Shown: piece by piece, positions 1 to 9,963 of the stretch
Layout of the letters: every line of letters starts with the position of its first letter
Numbering within the stretch: the stretch's first letter is position 1
DNA from: an uncultured Saprospiraceae bacterium
GTDB taxonomy: Bacteria > Bacteroidota > Bacteroidia > Chitinophagales > Saprospiraceae
Length of the DNA: 37,698 nucleotides
Direction: 5' to 3'
Assembly: GCA_938015925.1 (NCBI GenBank)
Contig: CALLVY010000537.1
Coordinates: 1-37,698, forward strand
Notes under the pieces: generated by a model
Database searches by the model: none
Seen by the model: only the letters and a program-made list of their open reading frames with translations
Told to the model about the DNA's origin: nothing
Position numbers and translations under genes: made by a program

Positions 1-819
1 TTCAATGACCAATTGATTCAATTCCCGCTGTCTTTGAATTTCCAAATCTTTTAAATCTTGTTGTTTTTCCAGCTCCGCCCGGGCCATTAATTTTCTTTTT
101 TCTGCTTCCGCAGCTACTTTGAGTTTTTCTACTTGGGTTTGCGTTTCCGCTTTAGCTAATTCGCTCTTTCTACGACTTTCTTCCATCTTGGCATTGATCA
201 TTTGTAAGCGACCATTGGCTTCTGCCTGAGCAATGGCGACTTTGCTTTGAGCTTCGGCTTTTAATTTGTCTGCTGCGGATTGCTCGACGTCTACGATGTT
301 TTGCAAGCGAATGCGTTCTAGTTCTCTTTGTTTCAAACTGGCTTGCTCCATGGCTTTGGTATAGCTTGGAGGAAAGCCAACATCTGCTAGGATAATTTCA
401 TTGATGCTAACTCCTGGTTCGCCCAAGCCTTCTTCGAGGCTTCCTTTAATCGCATCGATATAGTCATTTCTTTGAGTAGAAAAAACAGAATCAATACTGG
501 TAAATTCATTAGAGACCATCTTGGAAAGTTCCAGCGCACGAGGTCTTAAAATCAATTCGTTAAAAGCGTTGATCGAATTAAACTGTTGGGTAAAATTGTC
601 TTCATCCGTAACTCTCCAACGGATAGAAACATCTAAGTTCAATGGAACCCCATCTCCAAGGCGAATGTCTTCTAAAAGGTGTTGTTTGACTTGCACCATT
701 AGGATAGGGGAAAGTTCTTCTTCTAAGACTACTTCTTCCTCTTGCTGTTTGCAAGCGACAAAAGAAAGTAAGCAGCAAAGGATTAGTAGACCGGTTGATT
801 TTGCGATTCTATTTTTCAT
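1..819 (-). CDS. SPFH/band-7 (prohibitin-like) lipoprotein, C-terminus outside the window
   Basis: Reverse strand is open from ATG at 819 to the window edge: MKNRIAKSTGLLILCCLLSFVACKQQEEE... (lipobox-like signal), then NLDVSIRWRVTDEDNFTQQFNSINAFNELILRPRALELSKMVSNEFTSIDSVFSTQRNDY and an Ala/Glu/Lys-rich coiled coil, typical of SPFH proteins. Confidence 0.8.
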   Translation of the reverse strand, partial: MKNRIAKSTGLLILCCLLSFVACKQQEEEVVLEEELSPILMVQVKQHLLEDIRLGDGVPLNLDVSIRWRVTDEDNFTQQFNSINAFNELILRPRALELSKMVSNEFTSIDSVFSTQRNDYIDAIKGSLEEGLGEPGVSINEIILADVGFPPSYTKAMEQASLKQRELERIRLQNIVDVEQSAADKLKAEAQSKVAIAQAEANGRLQMINAKMEESRRKSELAKAETQTQVEKLKVAAEAEKRKLMARAELEKQQDLKDLEIQRQRELNQLVIE

Positions 820-1047
820 TGTTGAATTGATTTTGTAGTAAATAATTTTGATTGCCTCCACAATATAGCGGCCTTGGTGGCGCCTTAGATTAGAGGATGA
901 CTATTCGGGTACTCCACTTTAGTATTCGTAAACTTTGGTCAAGAATCTGTTTGGAGCTATAATTGGAACCTTCATAGAAATAAGCATCAACTTAGTCTAA
1001 GGAATAGGGCTAGCTTTTCAAGACTTGTGTATTTTTACGCTTCGCCA

Positions 1048-1992
1048 ATGAAGAAATACCATTTATATACCACGATCCGATTAAAACAAGCTTTCCGAAT
1101 GCTGCAGAGCGTCGGTTGGATTTATGTCTGCTTGTTTGTGCCAATCTTAATGATTGGCATCCTGGGTTTATTAGAAAGGAGTTTGACTGGAAATTATCCG
1201 ATGACGGCCTTGGCTTTTCTCTTCGTAGTTACTAGTTTTCATTTTCAACGAAAGGACCATGATTTTCTGGACGGCCTAGGTGCTTCCCCGATGATCTATC
1301 GTTTGCTGGATTATCTTTTAATCTTTCTTCCACTTTTAGTGGGCTTGTTGATGATTGCTTGTTCTTTGGATGTTTTGTTGGTTTTCTTAATCCTTCCGAT
1401 CATAGCCGCTATCCGTCCTCCTCAGAAAAGTATTGGAGATTATATGCCTACTTTTCCCGTTTCTTTTATCCCACTAATGGCATTTGAATGGCGTTCTGGG
1501 TTTCGAAGGTACGGGTGGGGTTTGATGCTCTTGTATATTCTGGCACTTGTTGGAAGTTATCAAATGGGAGTTGGGATTGGCTTTACGATTTTATTGGCTT
1601 TGTTGTCTATAGGCTTCTTTGATGAGTTGGAGGAAAAGACTTTGTTGGAAGTATTTAAACCCTTTGATCGCTTTTTTCAACGAAAAATATATTGGCAAGC
1701 TTTGTTCTTTCATGGCTTGATGCTTCCTCATTATATCTTGTCATTAGTGTTTCATGGTCAGTTTTGGTATCTGCTATTGGTGGCTATTTTGATTGCAGAA
1801 TCTATCCTTTTATTTTGTTTGTTTTTCAAATATGCGCATTGGCATCCCAATCGGAGAAAAGCTTACAACCAGGTTACCATGGGACTTTATATTGGAAGTT
1901 TAATTGTTCCTTTTTTGGCTCCGGCAGGTTTGTTTTATTGTTGGGTCTATTATAAAAAAGCGAAAAAAAACCTAGCTTACTATTATGGATAA
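1048..1992 (+). CDS. ABC-2-like multi-pass membrane permease
   Basis: Hydrophobic ORF with several TM segments; 3' end overlaps the start of an ABC ATPase (ATGgaTAA). ATG at 1048 preferred over the upstream GTG at 1027. Confidence 0.7.
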   Translation: MKKYHLYTTIRLKQAFRMLQSVGWIYVCLFVPILMIGILGLLERSLTGNYPMTALAFLFVVTSFHFQRKDHDFLDGLGASPMIYRLLDYLLIFLPLLVGLLMIACSLDVLLVFLILPIIAAIRPPQKSIGDYMPTFPVSFIPLMAFEWRSGFRRYGWGLMLLYILALVGSYQMGVGIGFTILLALLSIGFFDELEEKTLLEVFKPFDRFFQRKIYWQALFFHGLMLPHYILSLVFHGQFWYLLLVAILIAESILLFCLFFKYAHWHPNRRKAYNQVTMGLYIGSLIVPFLAPAGLFYCWVYYKKAKKNLAYYYG

Positions 1993-2680
1993 TGCGCTAC
2001 AGTTATCAAATATTCATTTTTCCTATGGAAAGGAAAAAGTACTTAGTGGTCTTTCTATGTCGATGGCGGCTGGCCAGATTCATGGCGTTTTAGGGCGAAA
2101 TGGAGCTGGAAAAACGACCCTTTTTAATATCTTGTATTCGCGTTTGCATGCAGGAATCGGCACTTGTACCTGGCAAGGGAATCCGCTTTCCTTTGAGCAT
2201 ATTGCTTTTCAAGAAACACAAAGTTATTTTTATCCCTACCTCACCGGCAGAGAGTACCTGCAACTGGTGACTCAAAACAATCCTGATTTTGCTATTGACC
2301 CTTGGAATCGGATTTTTGGATTGCCCTTGGATCGTTTTGTGGAAGACTATTCTACAGGGATGAAGAAGAAGTTAGCCTTCCTGGGAACGCTGGCCATGGA
2401 TCGCCCGATCATGCTGCTAGACGAACCCTTCAATGGCGTTGATGTAGAAAGCAATGAAAAAATATTCCAGATCCTCATGCGCCTCCGCGACAAAGGAAAA
2501 CTCATCATCCTTTCTTCCCATATTATCCATTCCCTCACGGGAACCGCGGATCAAATCCATTACCTCCAAGGAGGAAAAATTCAAGAAACTTACCTCCCCG
2601 ATTCCTTCCCACAACTAGAAAATCAACTCAAAGAATGGATCCGTCAGGAGATTCAAGGCGACCTTGAAAGTTTACTCTAA
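1985..2680 (+). CDS. ABC transporter ATP-binding protein
   Basis: Walker A GRNGAGKTT, signature-like DYSTGMKKKLAFLGTLA, Walker B IMLLDEPFNGVD, H-loop ILSSH. Confidence 0.93.
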   Translation: MDNALQLSNIHFSYGKEKVLSGLSMSMAAGQIHGVLGRNGAGKTTLFNILYSRLHAGIGTCTWQGNPLSFEHIAFQETQSYFYPYLTGREYLQLVTQNNPDFAIDPWNRIFGLPLDRFVEDYSTGMKKKLAFLGTLAMDRPIMLLDEPFNGVDVESNEKIFQILMRLRDKGKLIILSSHIIHSLTGTADQIHYLQGGKIQETYLPDSFPQLENQLKEWIRQEIQGDLESLL

Positions 2681-3329
2681 TAGCCTTTTATTTGACTTGT
2701 TAACAGCATCCCGCCATAGTGTCACAATTTAAGGACGCCCAGCCCGTAAAAACAAGAAGCCTTTATTTTTATTGTTTGCAAAATGTATCTATTTATATCA
2801 TATGAGATATTTGTATACTGTCACAAACCTTTGTTTTTTTTAGTGCTGTTTGCAACTATTTATGTCGTTTTTTTTATAGCGAATTAAAAGCCAAAAGTAT
2901 TGATATTACTAGGTTTCTGGCTCTTTTTATCAATTTCTTTTAGCGCCTTATTTTGAGACTAAATAACTTATTTATATGGCATAGTATTAGCAAGTCTTAA
3001 CTTGGTAATCTTCTCCTACTTTCCCCTAAGTAGATCATTTAGAAGGAACCTATTTTTTGGAGGATAATGGTTTGTCGGATGTTGATTTTATCTCCTGCCT
3101 AAAAAGACCTATCCTAAAGACATCAGCGTTTTATAATGCTTTTTCTCGAGAATTAAATGTCTTTCCAAAATCAAAAAACCCAATATTAAAAAAATCAAAA
3201 TACACCTCTGCCAAAAAGCTAGGAGTATTTACTGGTGTGGATTTGATCGAAGAATACAAGCTCAAGTATATTGTATTTTACCTGTAGCGTAAAATAAATG
3301 CATTGAGCGTTTTATAAAATTACTTGTAC

Positions 3330-5654
3330 ATGAAGACCTTCTTAAAAAAAATAATATTCCTACTCGGAATTTTTGCAAGTAGTGTTTTACCCGCTCAACG
3401 AGTAATAACCATCGCTGGTGTATTGGAAACCGCAGGGCATTTAGATGGAGAACCTTATTCTGCCTTATTCAATAATCCACATGGTATCGCTAATGATTCA
3501 TTAGGCAACTTATTCATCGTAGATCGTTTTGGAAATTATATACGTAAAATTGCCGCAGATGGAACAGTGACGACCATTGCTGGAACGGGCGAATCTGGAA
3601 GTGCCGACGGTCCGGGCGATCAAGCTACCTTTAATGAACCCTGGGGAATTTGTGTAGGACAAAACGGAGATATCTTTGTAGCAGATACACGAAATAATCT
3701 CATTCGAAAAATAGATGCCAATGGAGAGGTCAGTACTTTTGCCGGCTCCGGAAATTTTGGTTCCGGAAACGGACAAGGGCAATCCTCCACTTTTGGAAAT
3801 CCCACCGGATTGGTCATGGACAAACAAGGCAACCTTTATGTAGCCGATCACCTTACTCATATCATTCGCAAAATTAGTCCGACAGGTTTTGTCAGTACCA
3901 TTGCTGGAAAGCCTTATACCCCTGGAGCCGAAGATGGCACAGGTAGTAATGCTCGTTTTTATCGACCCTATGGAATCACTTTGGATCTGGATGAAAATAT
4001 TATCGTAGCGGATGAATGGAATCATTTGATTCGCAAGGTATCTCCTCAGGGAGAAGTATCTACGGTGGCGGGAATCGGGATTGTAGGAAGCCAAGATGGA
4101 CAGGCTACTCAAGCTAGTTTTAATTATCCCTGGGATGTAACCGTCGATAAAAATGGAGACATCTTCGTAACAGATGGATATAATAATGTAATTCGAAAAA
4201 TAGAAACAACAGGCATTGTCAGTACCTATGTAGGCACCGCTGGTGAAACAGGAGGAACGGATGGCGATGGGCCCGCCGCTACTTTTAGCGGAGCAGTAGG
4301 CTTGACTTACTATTCTCAATTGGACGAAATTTTTGTAGCAGATACTTATAATAATTTGATCCGAAAAATTATTAACCTCAATGAAGAGTCTTTAGGAATC
4401 CAATTTGTAAATCCAGTAGATGGAAGGCTTTGCGAAGGAGAGTCCTTGACCGTAAATGCTTTTCCTGATATTTTTGATGCTTATACTTTCTGGATAGATG
4501 GAGTGGAAGTAGGGCAAAGTAATGATCCTGGTTTTACGATCAATGATATTCCGGCAGGTAGTCATACCATTCAGGTGCTTGGGCAAAATGGAGGCAGCGT
4601 AGTTAGTTCGATTAGTTATCCTTTTACCGTTCTTCCTGCTCCTGTACCAACGATAAGTGTGGTCGGAGATTTGGAGTTTTTTCAAGGAGACTCGGTAACT
4701 TTGATCTCTAGTTTTGGAGAATCTTATTTGTGGAATAATGGATCTATTACAGCGCTGATTCGCGTTTTTGATTCGGGTATTTACAGCGTAGAAATCGAAG
4801 ATGAATTTGGTTGTATAGGAGAATCTCTTCCGGTAGAAGTGAACGTTATTCCACCGGTAGAAGAACCGGTCATTACTTTCTTAGAAGGGAGTGCCCTTGT
4901 CTGTCCGAATGAAAAAGTAATCCTCCAATCCAACTATGAGGACAACAACCAATGGTTCCTAGATGGTTGGGCCATCAATGGAGCGACCCAGAATACTTTT
5001 GAAGTAGAAGAAGATGGAATTTACCAACTACAGGTCAACGATACTTCTGGTCTTATTCTGTTTTCCGAAGAAGAAGAAGTGACTTTTTTACCTAAACAAA
5101 TTATAGATTTTACAACGAATAGAACGGTCGCAGCAGTAGGAGATGGAGCGATAGTTTTTACACCTGAGGTACTAGGAGTTATTTCTTTTTACTGGGATTT
5201 TGGCGATGGAAGTACTTCTATTGAACAATCACCCACTCATAATTATTTGTCTGCCGGGAAATATTCCCCCATGTTGATCACCGAAGATAATAATGCTTGT
5301 CACGATACCTTGGTTAAGACTAATCTGATTGAAATTCGAGCACAAGGCAATGGCGGACCAACGCAACCGATTGTAGACTCTACAGATATTTATATTCCTT
5401 CTGCATTCACACCAGATGGAGATCAAATCAATGATGTGTTTTTCGTACGAGGAGAAGATGTCCAAGGACTCAATCTAAGTGTTTTTAACCAATGGGGAGA
5501 GGTCGTTTTTCAAAGTAATAATAAAGAGCAAGGTTGGGAGGGAAACTTTAGAGGTAAAGACGCGCAAGCATCGACCTATACCTATGTTGCTCAAATTACT
5601 TTATACTCCGGAGTGATCGAAAAAAGAGTAGGGCACATTACCCTAATCCGTTGA
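3330..5654 (+). CDS. Secreted NHL-repeat (six-bladed propeller) protein with Ig-like/PKD domains and a gliding motility-associated (type B) C-terminal domain
   Basis: Signal peptide; six repeats of T-x-AG...NGDIFVADxxNNLIRKI; PKD-like FYWDFGDGSTSIEQSPTHNY; CTD YIPSAFTPDGDQINDVFFV...FNQWGEVVFQS...GWEGNFRG...GHITLIR. Confidence 0.9.
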   Translation: MKTFLKKIIFLLGIFASSVLPAQRVITIAGVLETAGHLDGEPYSALFNNPHGIANDSLGNLFIVDRFGNYIRKIAADGTVTTIAGTGESGSADGPGDQATFNEPWGICVGQNGDIFVADTRNNLIRKIDANGEVSTFAGSGNFGSGNGQGQSSTFGNPTGLVMDKQGNLYVADHLTHIIRKISPTGFVSTIAGKPYTPGAEDGTGSNARFYRPYGITLDLDENIIVADEWNHLIRKVSPQGEVSTVAGIGIVGSQDGQATQASFNYPWDVTVDKNGDIFVTDGYNNVIRKIETTGIVSTYVGTAGETGGTDGDGPAATFSGAVGLTYYSQLDEIFVADTYNNLIRKIINLNEESLGIQFVNPVDGRLCEGESLTVNAFPDIFDAYTFWIDGVEVGQSNDPGFTINDIPAGSHTIQVLGQNGGSVVSSISYPFTVLPAPVPTISVVGDLEFFQGDSVTLISSFGESYLWNNGSITALIRVFDSGIYSVEIEDEFGCIGESLPVEVNVIPPVEEPVITFLEGSALVCPNEKVILQSNYEDNNQWFLDGWAINGATQNTFEVEEDGIYQLQVNDTSGLILFSEEEEVTFLPKQIIDFTTNRTVAAVGDGAIVFTPEVLGVISFYWDFGDGSTSIEQSPTHNYLSAGKYSPMLITEDNNACHDTLVKTNLIEIRAQGNGGPTQPIVDSTDIYIPSAFTPDGDQINDVFFVRGEDVQGLNLSVFNQWGEVVFQSNNKEQGWEGNFRGKDAQASTYTYVAQITLYSGVIEKRVGHITLIR

Positions 5655-5697
5655 GGATAATACCACTTTAGGATAAAGCCTAATAACCTAAGAGAAA

Positions 5698-7494
5698 ATG
5701 AAAAAAATATTTACCCTTCTGAGTTTTCTGTTTTTCAGTGGATTGTTGCTGGCGCAAGATGGCCATTACTCAAGGTATCAAGATGCACCTATGTTTACCA
5801 ATCCTGCCAATACAGGAGAAGGAGAGCCACAAGATATCCGAATAGGAATAAATTATCGAAACCAAGGTGCGCAAGGAGCAAGTCCTTATCGACATTTTGG
5901 TGCTTTTTTGGATTATCGTTTAAAGAATTTAGGAATCGGTGTTTTAGTCAATCAAAATGATACCGGAGAAGCTAGTTTTAAACGAAACCAAGTGAATTTG
6001 TCTTTGGGTTTTCACAAGAAATTATCAGGAGGAAAAAATGAATTGGCTTTAGGCGTAGGCTTAGGTTTTGTGCAACAACAATTCAACCAAGATGCTTTTA
6101 ATTATGACAACCAATACGGAGTCGATGGTTTTAATTCATTGGCGGGTTCTGGAGAGACCTTTGAGACCACGAATAAAATGTTACCCGATTTTTCTGTAGG
6201 AGGAAATTATCGTTTCCAACTATCCCCAACCAATCAAGGTTTTGGAGGAATGGTCGGTTTATCTTTTGCTCATATCAATCGACCAGAAGGTTCTTTCTAT
6301 AATGACCTGGTCAGCTTTCCAATGCGAACCAGCATTCAGGCGGGCTTGTTTTTTCAAATCAATTCTGAGTTGAGGCTAAATCCTCAAGTACAATGGATGA
6401 GCCAACAGGAAGCCCGAGAGTTACTAATCAGTGCACAAGCAAATTATCAAATGGACGAGCAAACAGAATTAGAGTTTGGCTTGGGCATTAGAAAAGGAGA
6501 TGCTTTTATTTTATATGGTGGCTTGGGGAAGAAAAACTGGAAAGTTGGACTTAGCTATGACAGTAATATCTCCGCTCGAAAGGTGGTGAGAAGTAGTGGA
6601 AGTGCTATCGAATTGTCAGTAATGGTCTACTTGAGAAAGAAAAAATCAAATAGAATACCTGATCCGAAAGAAAGAGATTTGGATCGGGATGGCGTTTTGG
6701 ATAAAGATGATTTGTGTCCAACCATTCCTGGAGAAATCGATCTGGAGGGTTGTCCACGAGAAGAAAATTTAGCAAAAGGAATTAGAGATATTGATGGGGA
6801 TGGAGTGTCTGATGATAATGACCTTTGTCCGTATCAACCAGGGCTGGTGCGTTATCAGGGCTGCAATGATCGAGATGGCGATAGCGTATGGGATCACCTG
6901 GATGCTTGTCCGAGTTTGTCTGGAAGTGCCGATAATTATGGTTGTCCCGCCAATCATTCAAGTCAGGAAATAGACAGTGATGGCGATGGGGTAGTCGATC
7001 AGTTGGACAAATGTGTATACACTCCGGGCGAACCCAAATTACTGGGATGTCCAGATTCTGATCATGATGGAATCTCTGATATCATGGATCATTGTCCTTA
7101 TATCTATGGAGTCAAAACGAAAAATGGCTGCCCAATGGAAGTAGGAGAAGCTCGAAGAATTTCTGTAGAAGTGATCGAATTTGATACAGGAGCTTCGACG
7201 ATTCGGTCAAGATATTTTCCGATGTTAGATCGCTTGGCTTATGAATTGAGATTTAATGAAAATTTTCATTTGCAACTAGAAGGACATACCGATGCAGAAG
7301 GCAATGATTTACTCAATTATCAATTGAGTCAACGGAGGGCTTTCGCTGTGCAGAAATACTTGATGGAAAGAGGTTTGGAGAAAGGCCGAATGTCGATTAC
7401 TTATTATGGAGAATCAAGACCCAAAGCAACCAATTCTCAAGAAGATGGAAAGCAAAGAAATCGTCGGACAGAACTAGTCTTGATCAATAGATAA
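5698..7494 (+). CDS. PorP/SprF-family membrane protein fused to thrombospondin type 3 repeats and an OmpA C-terminal domain
   Basis: N-terminus QDGHYSRYQDAPMFTNPANTGEGEPQDIRIGINYRNQG is PorP/SprF-like; several DxDxDGxxDxxDxCP TSP3 repeats; OmpA EGHTDAEGNDLLNYQLSQRRAFAVQKYL...NRRTELVL. Confidence 0.88.
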   Translation: MKKIFTLLSFLFFSGLLLAQDGHYSRYQDAPMFTNPANTGEGEPQDIRIGINYRNQGAQGASPYRHFGAFLDYRLKNLGIGVLVNQNDTGEASFKRNQVNLSLGFHKKLSGGKNELALGVGLGFVQQQFNQDAFNYDNQYGVDGFNSLAGSGETFETTNKMLPDFSVGGNYRFQLSPTNQGFGGMVGLSFAHINRPEGSFYNDLVSFPMRTSIQAGLFFQINSELRLNPQVQWMSQQEARELLISAQANYQMDEQTELEFGLGIRKGDAFILYGGLGKKNWKVGLSYDSNISARKVVRSSGSAIELSVMVYLRKKKSNRIPDPKERDLDRDGVLDKDDLCPTIPGEIDLEGCPREENLAKGIRDIDGDGVSDDNDLCPYQPGLVRYQGCNDRDGDSVWDHLDACPSLSGSADNYGCPANHSSQEIDSDGDGVVDQLDKCVYTPGEPKLLGCPDSDHDGISDIMDHCPYIYGVKTKNGCPMEVGEARRISVEVIEFDTGASTIRSRYFPMLDRLAYELRFNENFHLQLEGHTDAEGNDLLNYQLSQRRAFAVQKYLMERGLEKGRMSITYYGESRPKATNSQEDGKQRNRRTELVLINR

Positions 7495-7516
7495 GCAGCT
7501 GTCCAATAAAATTGAT

Positions 7517-8059
7517 TTAAACAAATTGATACATTCGGATTTCATCGAAATAATCATCTGGTCCTTTTTTGATCGCCTTCACCAGGCGACCTTCTTCTAC
7601 AAATCCCATACTCTGATAAAGATGTACAGCAGCTTTGTTTTGCGGATAAACACCCAGGCAGATCTTTTCAAGATCCGTTTGTTGTTTGGCCCATTCCAAT
7701 AATTCCTGCAATAAAATTCGTCCCATTCCCAATCCTCTAAATGCAGGCCGCATTCCCATTCCAAACTCTCCCCAATGGCGATTCCGTATTTTAGTATTGC
7801 GTTTGAAATCTAAAGAACCAACCAACTGATTGCCGAGCTCTGCCAAAAAAATAACCGATCCCTCTTCTTTTTGAAATTGATCAATTCGATTGGCCTGGGC
7901 ATTGGTGTCGAGTTTTAATTCGGCAGGAGTAGTGAGGGTGTATGGGCTGGTACTGATGATACATTCAATCAGGGCATTAAGCGCTGCGGCATCTGGTGGA
8001 AAAGCTTCTCTGATCTGAATGATTTGGCCATCCTTGAGTTGGGCAGAATTTATGTTCAT
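7517..8059 (-). CDS. GNAT family N-acetyltransferase (RimI-like)
   Basis: GMGMRPAFRGLGMGRILLQELLEWAKQ...LGVYPQNKAAVHLYQSMGFVEEGRL acetyl-CoA binding motifs. Confidence 0.87.
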   Translation of the reverse strand: MNINSAQLKDGQIIQIREAFPPDAAALNALIECIISTSPYTLTTPAELKLDTNAQANRIDQFQKEEGSVIFLAELGNQLVGSLDFKRNTKIRNRHWGEFGMGMRPAFRGLGMGRILLQELLEWAKQQTDLEKICLGVYPQNKAAVHLYQSMGFVEEGRLVKAIKKGPDDYFDEIRMYQFV

Positions 8060-8730
8060 GAGAAGTAGGTGTTAGGTCTGGTTTCGCAAGGTTTATGATT
8101 GCTGAGCAATGTTCGAACGATCTCGTTCTGCTCCTGATTTTTATTCTTCTTATCCTTTCTTAACGCATGCTTTTCTTTTTGCTGTGCTGCCCTGTATTCT
8201 TTTAAGGCTGCTGCTGATAAATCCCGAGTTGCTTTCTTCGATTTAAAATCACCAATCTTTTGCAGTCGATGGGTTTGAGGATCTACGTAGAAAGGAAGGA
8301 ACCTATAATTTCTTTTAAAAACAAAAGGCGCTTCGGTATTCGTTTGGATGAAATTTTGGTTTCTCAAATTCCACAATTGCCCTGCACGAAATTCCACCTT
8401 ATCCGCGACATACCAATAGATCAGATCTTTGTATTCCAATAGTTTGTTCGGGATACGTGCCAGGACTTCCGCATAGACTACATCCCACTCCCTGTCAATT
8501 TGAGTCGCTAAAAATCGTTTGAGTAAATCGGTGTTGATCTTTCCATTGTAAAATTCAAGAGACTTCGACATCGACTCATGACTAGGTAAAGATTCAAAGG
8601 ATTGATTTTTCTTAGCGTTTCTGGTGTCTGAATAATCTTTTGAATAAACATATCTTCGTTTGCTCCCAGAAGTTTTCATTCTAGAGATCAACCATTTTTT
8701 TGATGTTTTATTTTTATTCTTCTCACTCAT
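8056..8730 (-). CDS. Hypothetical basic protein between two GNATs
   Basis: ORF with ATG at 8730 (MSEKNKNKTSKK...); stop overlaps the start of the 7517..8059 GNAT as ATGA; motifs LLKRFLATQIDREWDVVYAEV and FYVDPQTHRLQKI. Confidence 0.75.
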   Translation of the reverse strand: MSEKNKNKTSKKWLISRMKTSGSKRRYVYSKDYSDTRNAKKNQSFESLPSHESMSKSLEFYNGKINTDLLKRFLATQIDREWDVVYAEVLARIPNKLLEYKDLIYWYVADKVEFRAGQLWNLRNQNFIQTNTEAPFVFKRNYRFLPFYVDPQTHRLQKIGDFKSKKATRDLSAAALKEYRAAQQKEKHALRKDKKNKNQEQNEIVRTLLSNHKPCETRPNTYFS

Positions 8731-8743
8731 TTTGTTATCCTGA

Positions 8744-9259
8744 TTACTGCTTCCAAATGGCATAATAATGTTCATCCAAAAAGACGCCATTTTTAAAGAC
8801 TCCTTTTTTTAGAATGGCTTCCTTCACGAATCCTGCTTTTTCCAAAACCCGCATAGATCCAATATTAGGAGCGAATACACCCGCAAATATTTTCTCAAAA
8901 CCCAATTCTTCAAATCCATATGCTACCAACAAAGCTACTGCTTCGCTGACGATCCCTTGGCCCCAATAATCCTCCCCAAGCCAATAACCAATCTCCGCAT
9001 TCTTGCTAAAAATATCTGTACCAGGGGTCAATCCTATTCCTCCTACTGCCAAACCTTCTTTCTCAATCGCAAAATTATTCAATTTCCCTGCATTCTCCTG
9101 CAAGTGGATCCAACTCTCCGCATCCTCCTGTGTATAAGGATGTGGAAAATAGTCCCGCAAATTATTCCATATTCTTTTATTGTTGGCATTTTTTATCAGA
9201 GATTTTTCATCTCCTCTTTGCCAGGGACGCAGGTGAAAGGATTGGGCTTCTAAATGCAT
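8744..9259 (-). CDS. GNAT family N-acetyltransferase (RimJ/RimL-like)
   Basis: FHLRPWQRGDEKSLIKNANNKRIWNNL...IGYWLGEDYWGQGIVSEAVALLVAYGFEELGFEKIFAGVFAPNIGSMRVLEKAGF. Confidence 0.9.
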   Translation of the reverse strand: MHLEAQSFHLRPWQRGDEKSLIKNANNKRIWNNLRDYFPHPYTQEDAESWIHLQENAGKLNNFAIEKEGLAVGGIGLTPGTDIFSKNAEIGYWLGEDYWGQGIVSEAVALLVAYGFEELGFEKIFAGVFAPNIGSMRVLEKAGFVKEAILKKGVFKNGVFLDEHYYAIWKQ

Positions 9260-9276
9260 AAGGAAGGTTTTTCTGT

Positions 9277-9459
9277 ATGGATCAATTTCATTATTACAGC
9301 AAGGAAAAAAAGAAAGTTCCTAAAAAAGATTTTGCAAGCGATAAATCACAAAAGAGTAAGAATCCGAAAGGACTATATAACATTACTCCTGGGAATTTGA
9401 TAATGGGGCAGAAAAAGAAAGACACAAATGGCAAAGGTAGGAAGAGCAACTACTTGTAG
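9277..9459 (+). CDS. Possible small Lys-rich protein (60 aa)
   Basis: ATG-initiated ORF; Lys-rich, no recognised domain and only 17 bp from a divergent start codon, so may be spurious. Confidence 0.2.
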   Translation: MDQFHYYSKEKKKVPKKDFASDKSQKSKNPKGLYNITPGNLIMGQKKKDTNGKGRKSNYL

Positions 9460-9963
9460 CTTCGCTTGCAGAAAATGAATTTTTTGCTTGTAAAATGGAG
9501 CTTTTGCTGTAGTGGATGCTTTTGACAATGTAAATTTATTTCGGGCTTGATGTCACAGAATAGTTCTCAATGGATTGTAAATGAGATATTTAGGATTTTT
9601 TTTTTGAAAAAAATGGCTTTAGTGTAACATTCAAAATCGAAAAGTTCAAATTTAGGCACAAAAAAATGCCATAAGTTGCTTGTTTATAGTGTTTTGTAGT
9701 GTTTTATTTACTTTATCCTTGTCACTTAATGTTTGAATTCCAAGGCTTCATCAACCATTGTAGGCACGTATTTCGTAGTGGATAAGGCATAACAACTCAG
9801 AGAATCCACTCCCCCCGTACTAAATTTCACCCATACCTCCCAACTGTAAAGGAATGGTCTAGATTAATTGATGAATTTTCCCTCAATCGTGACGTGAACT
9901 TTGCAAGTGTATGTATCCAACTGGTACATAGATGATTTCAATATTTATAAAATAAACCATGCT

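Noticed and set aside
3057-3287. 76-aa + strand ORF
   Set aside because: TTG start, AT-rich intergenic sequence, no recognisable motif; not supported as a gene
3510-4319. 269-aa antisense ORF on the minus strand
   Set aside because: Lies opposite the NHL repeats of a well-supported gene; composition (Ser/Ile/Tyr rich) and lack of any motif indicate a repeat-driven spurious ORF
3400-4380. Regular ~165-nt periodicity resembling a repeat array
   Set aside because: It is the coding periodicity of NHL protein repeats, not a CRISPR or DNA satellite
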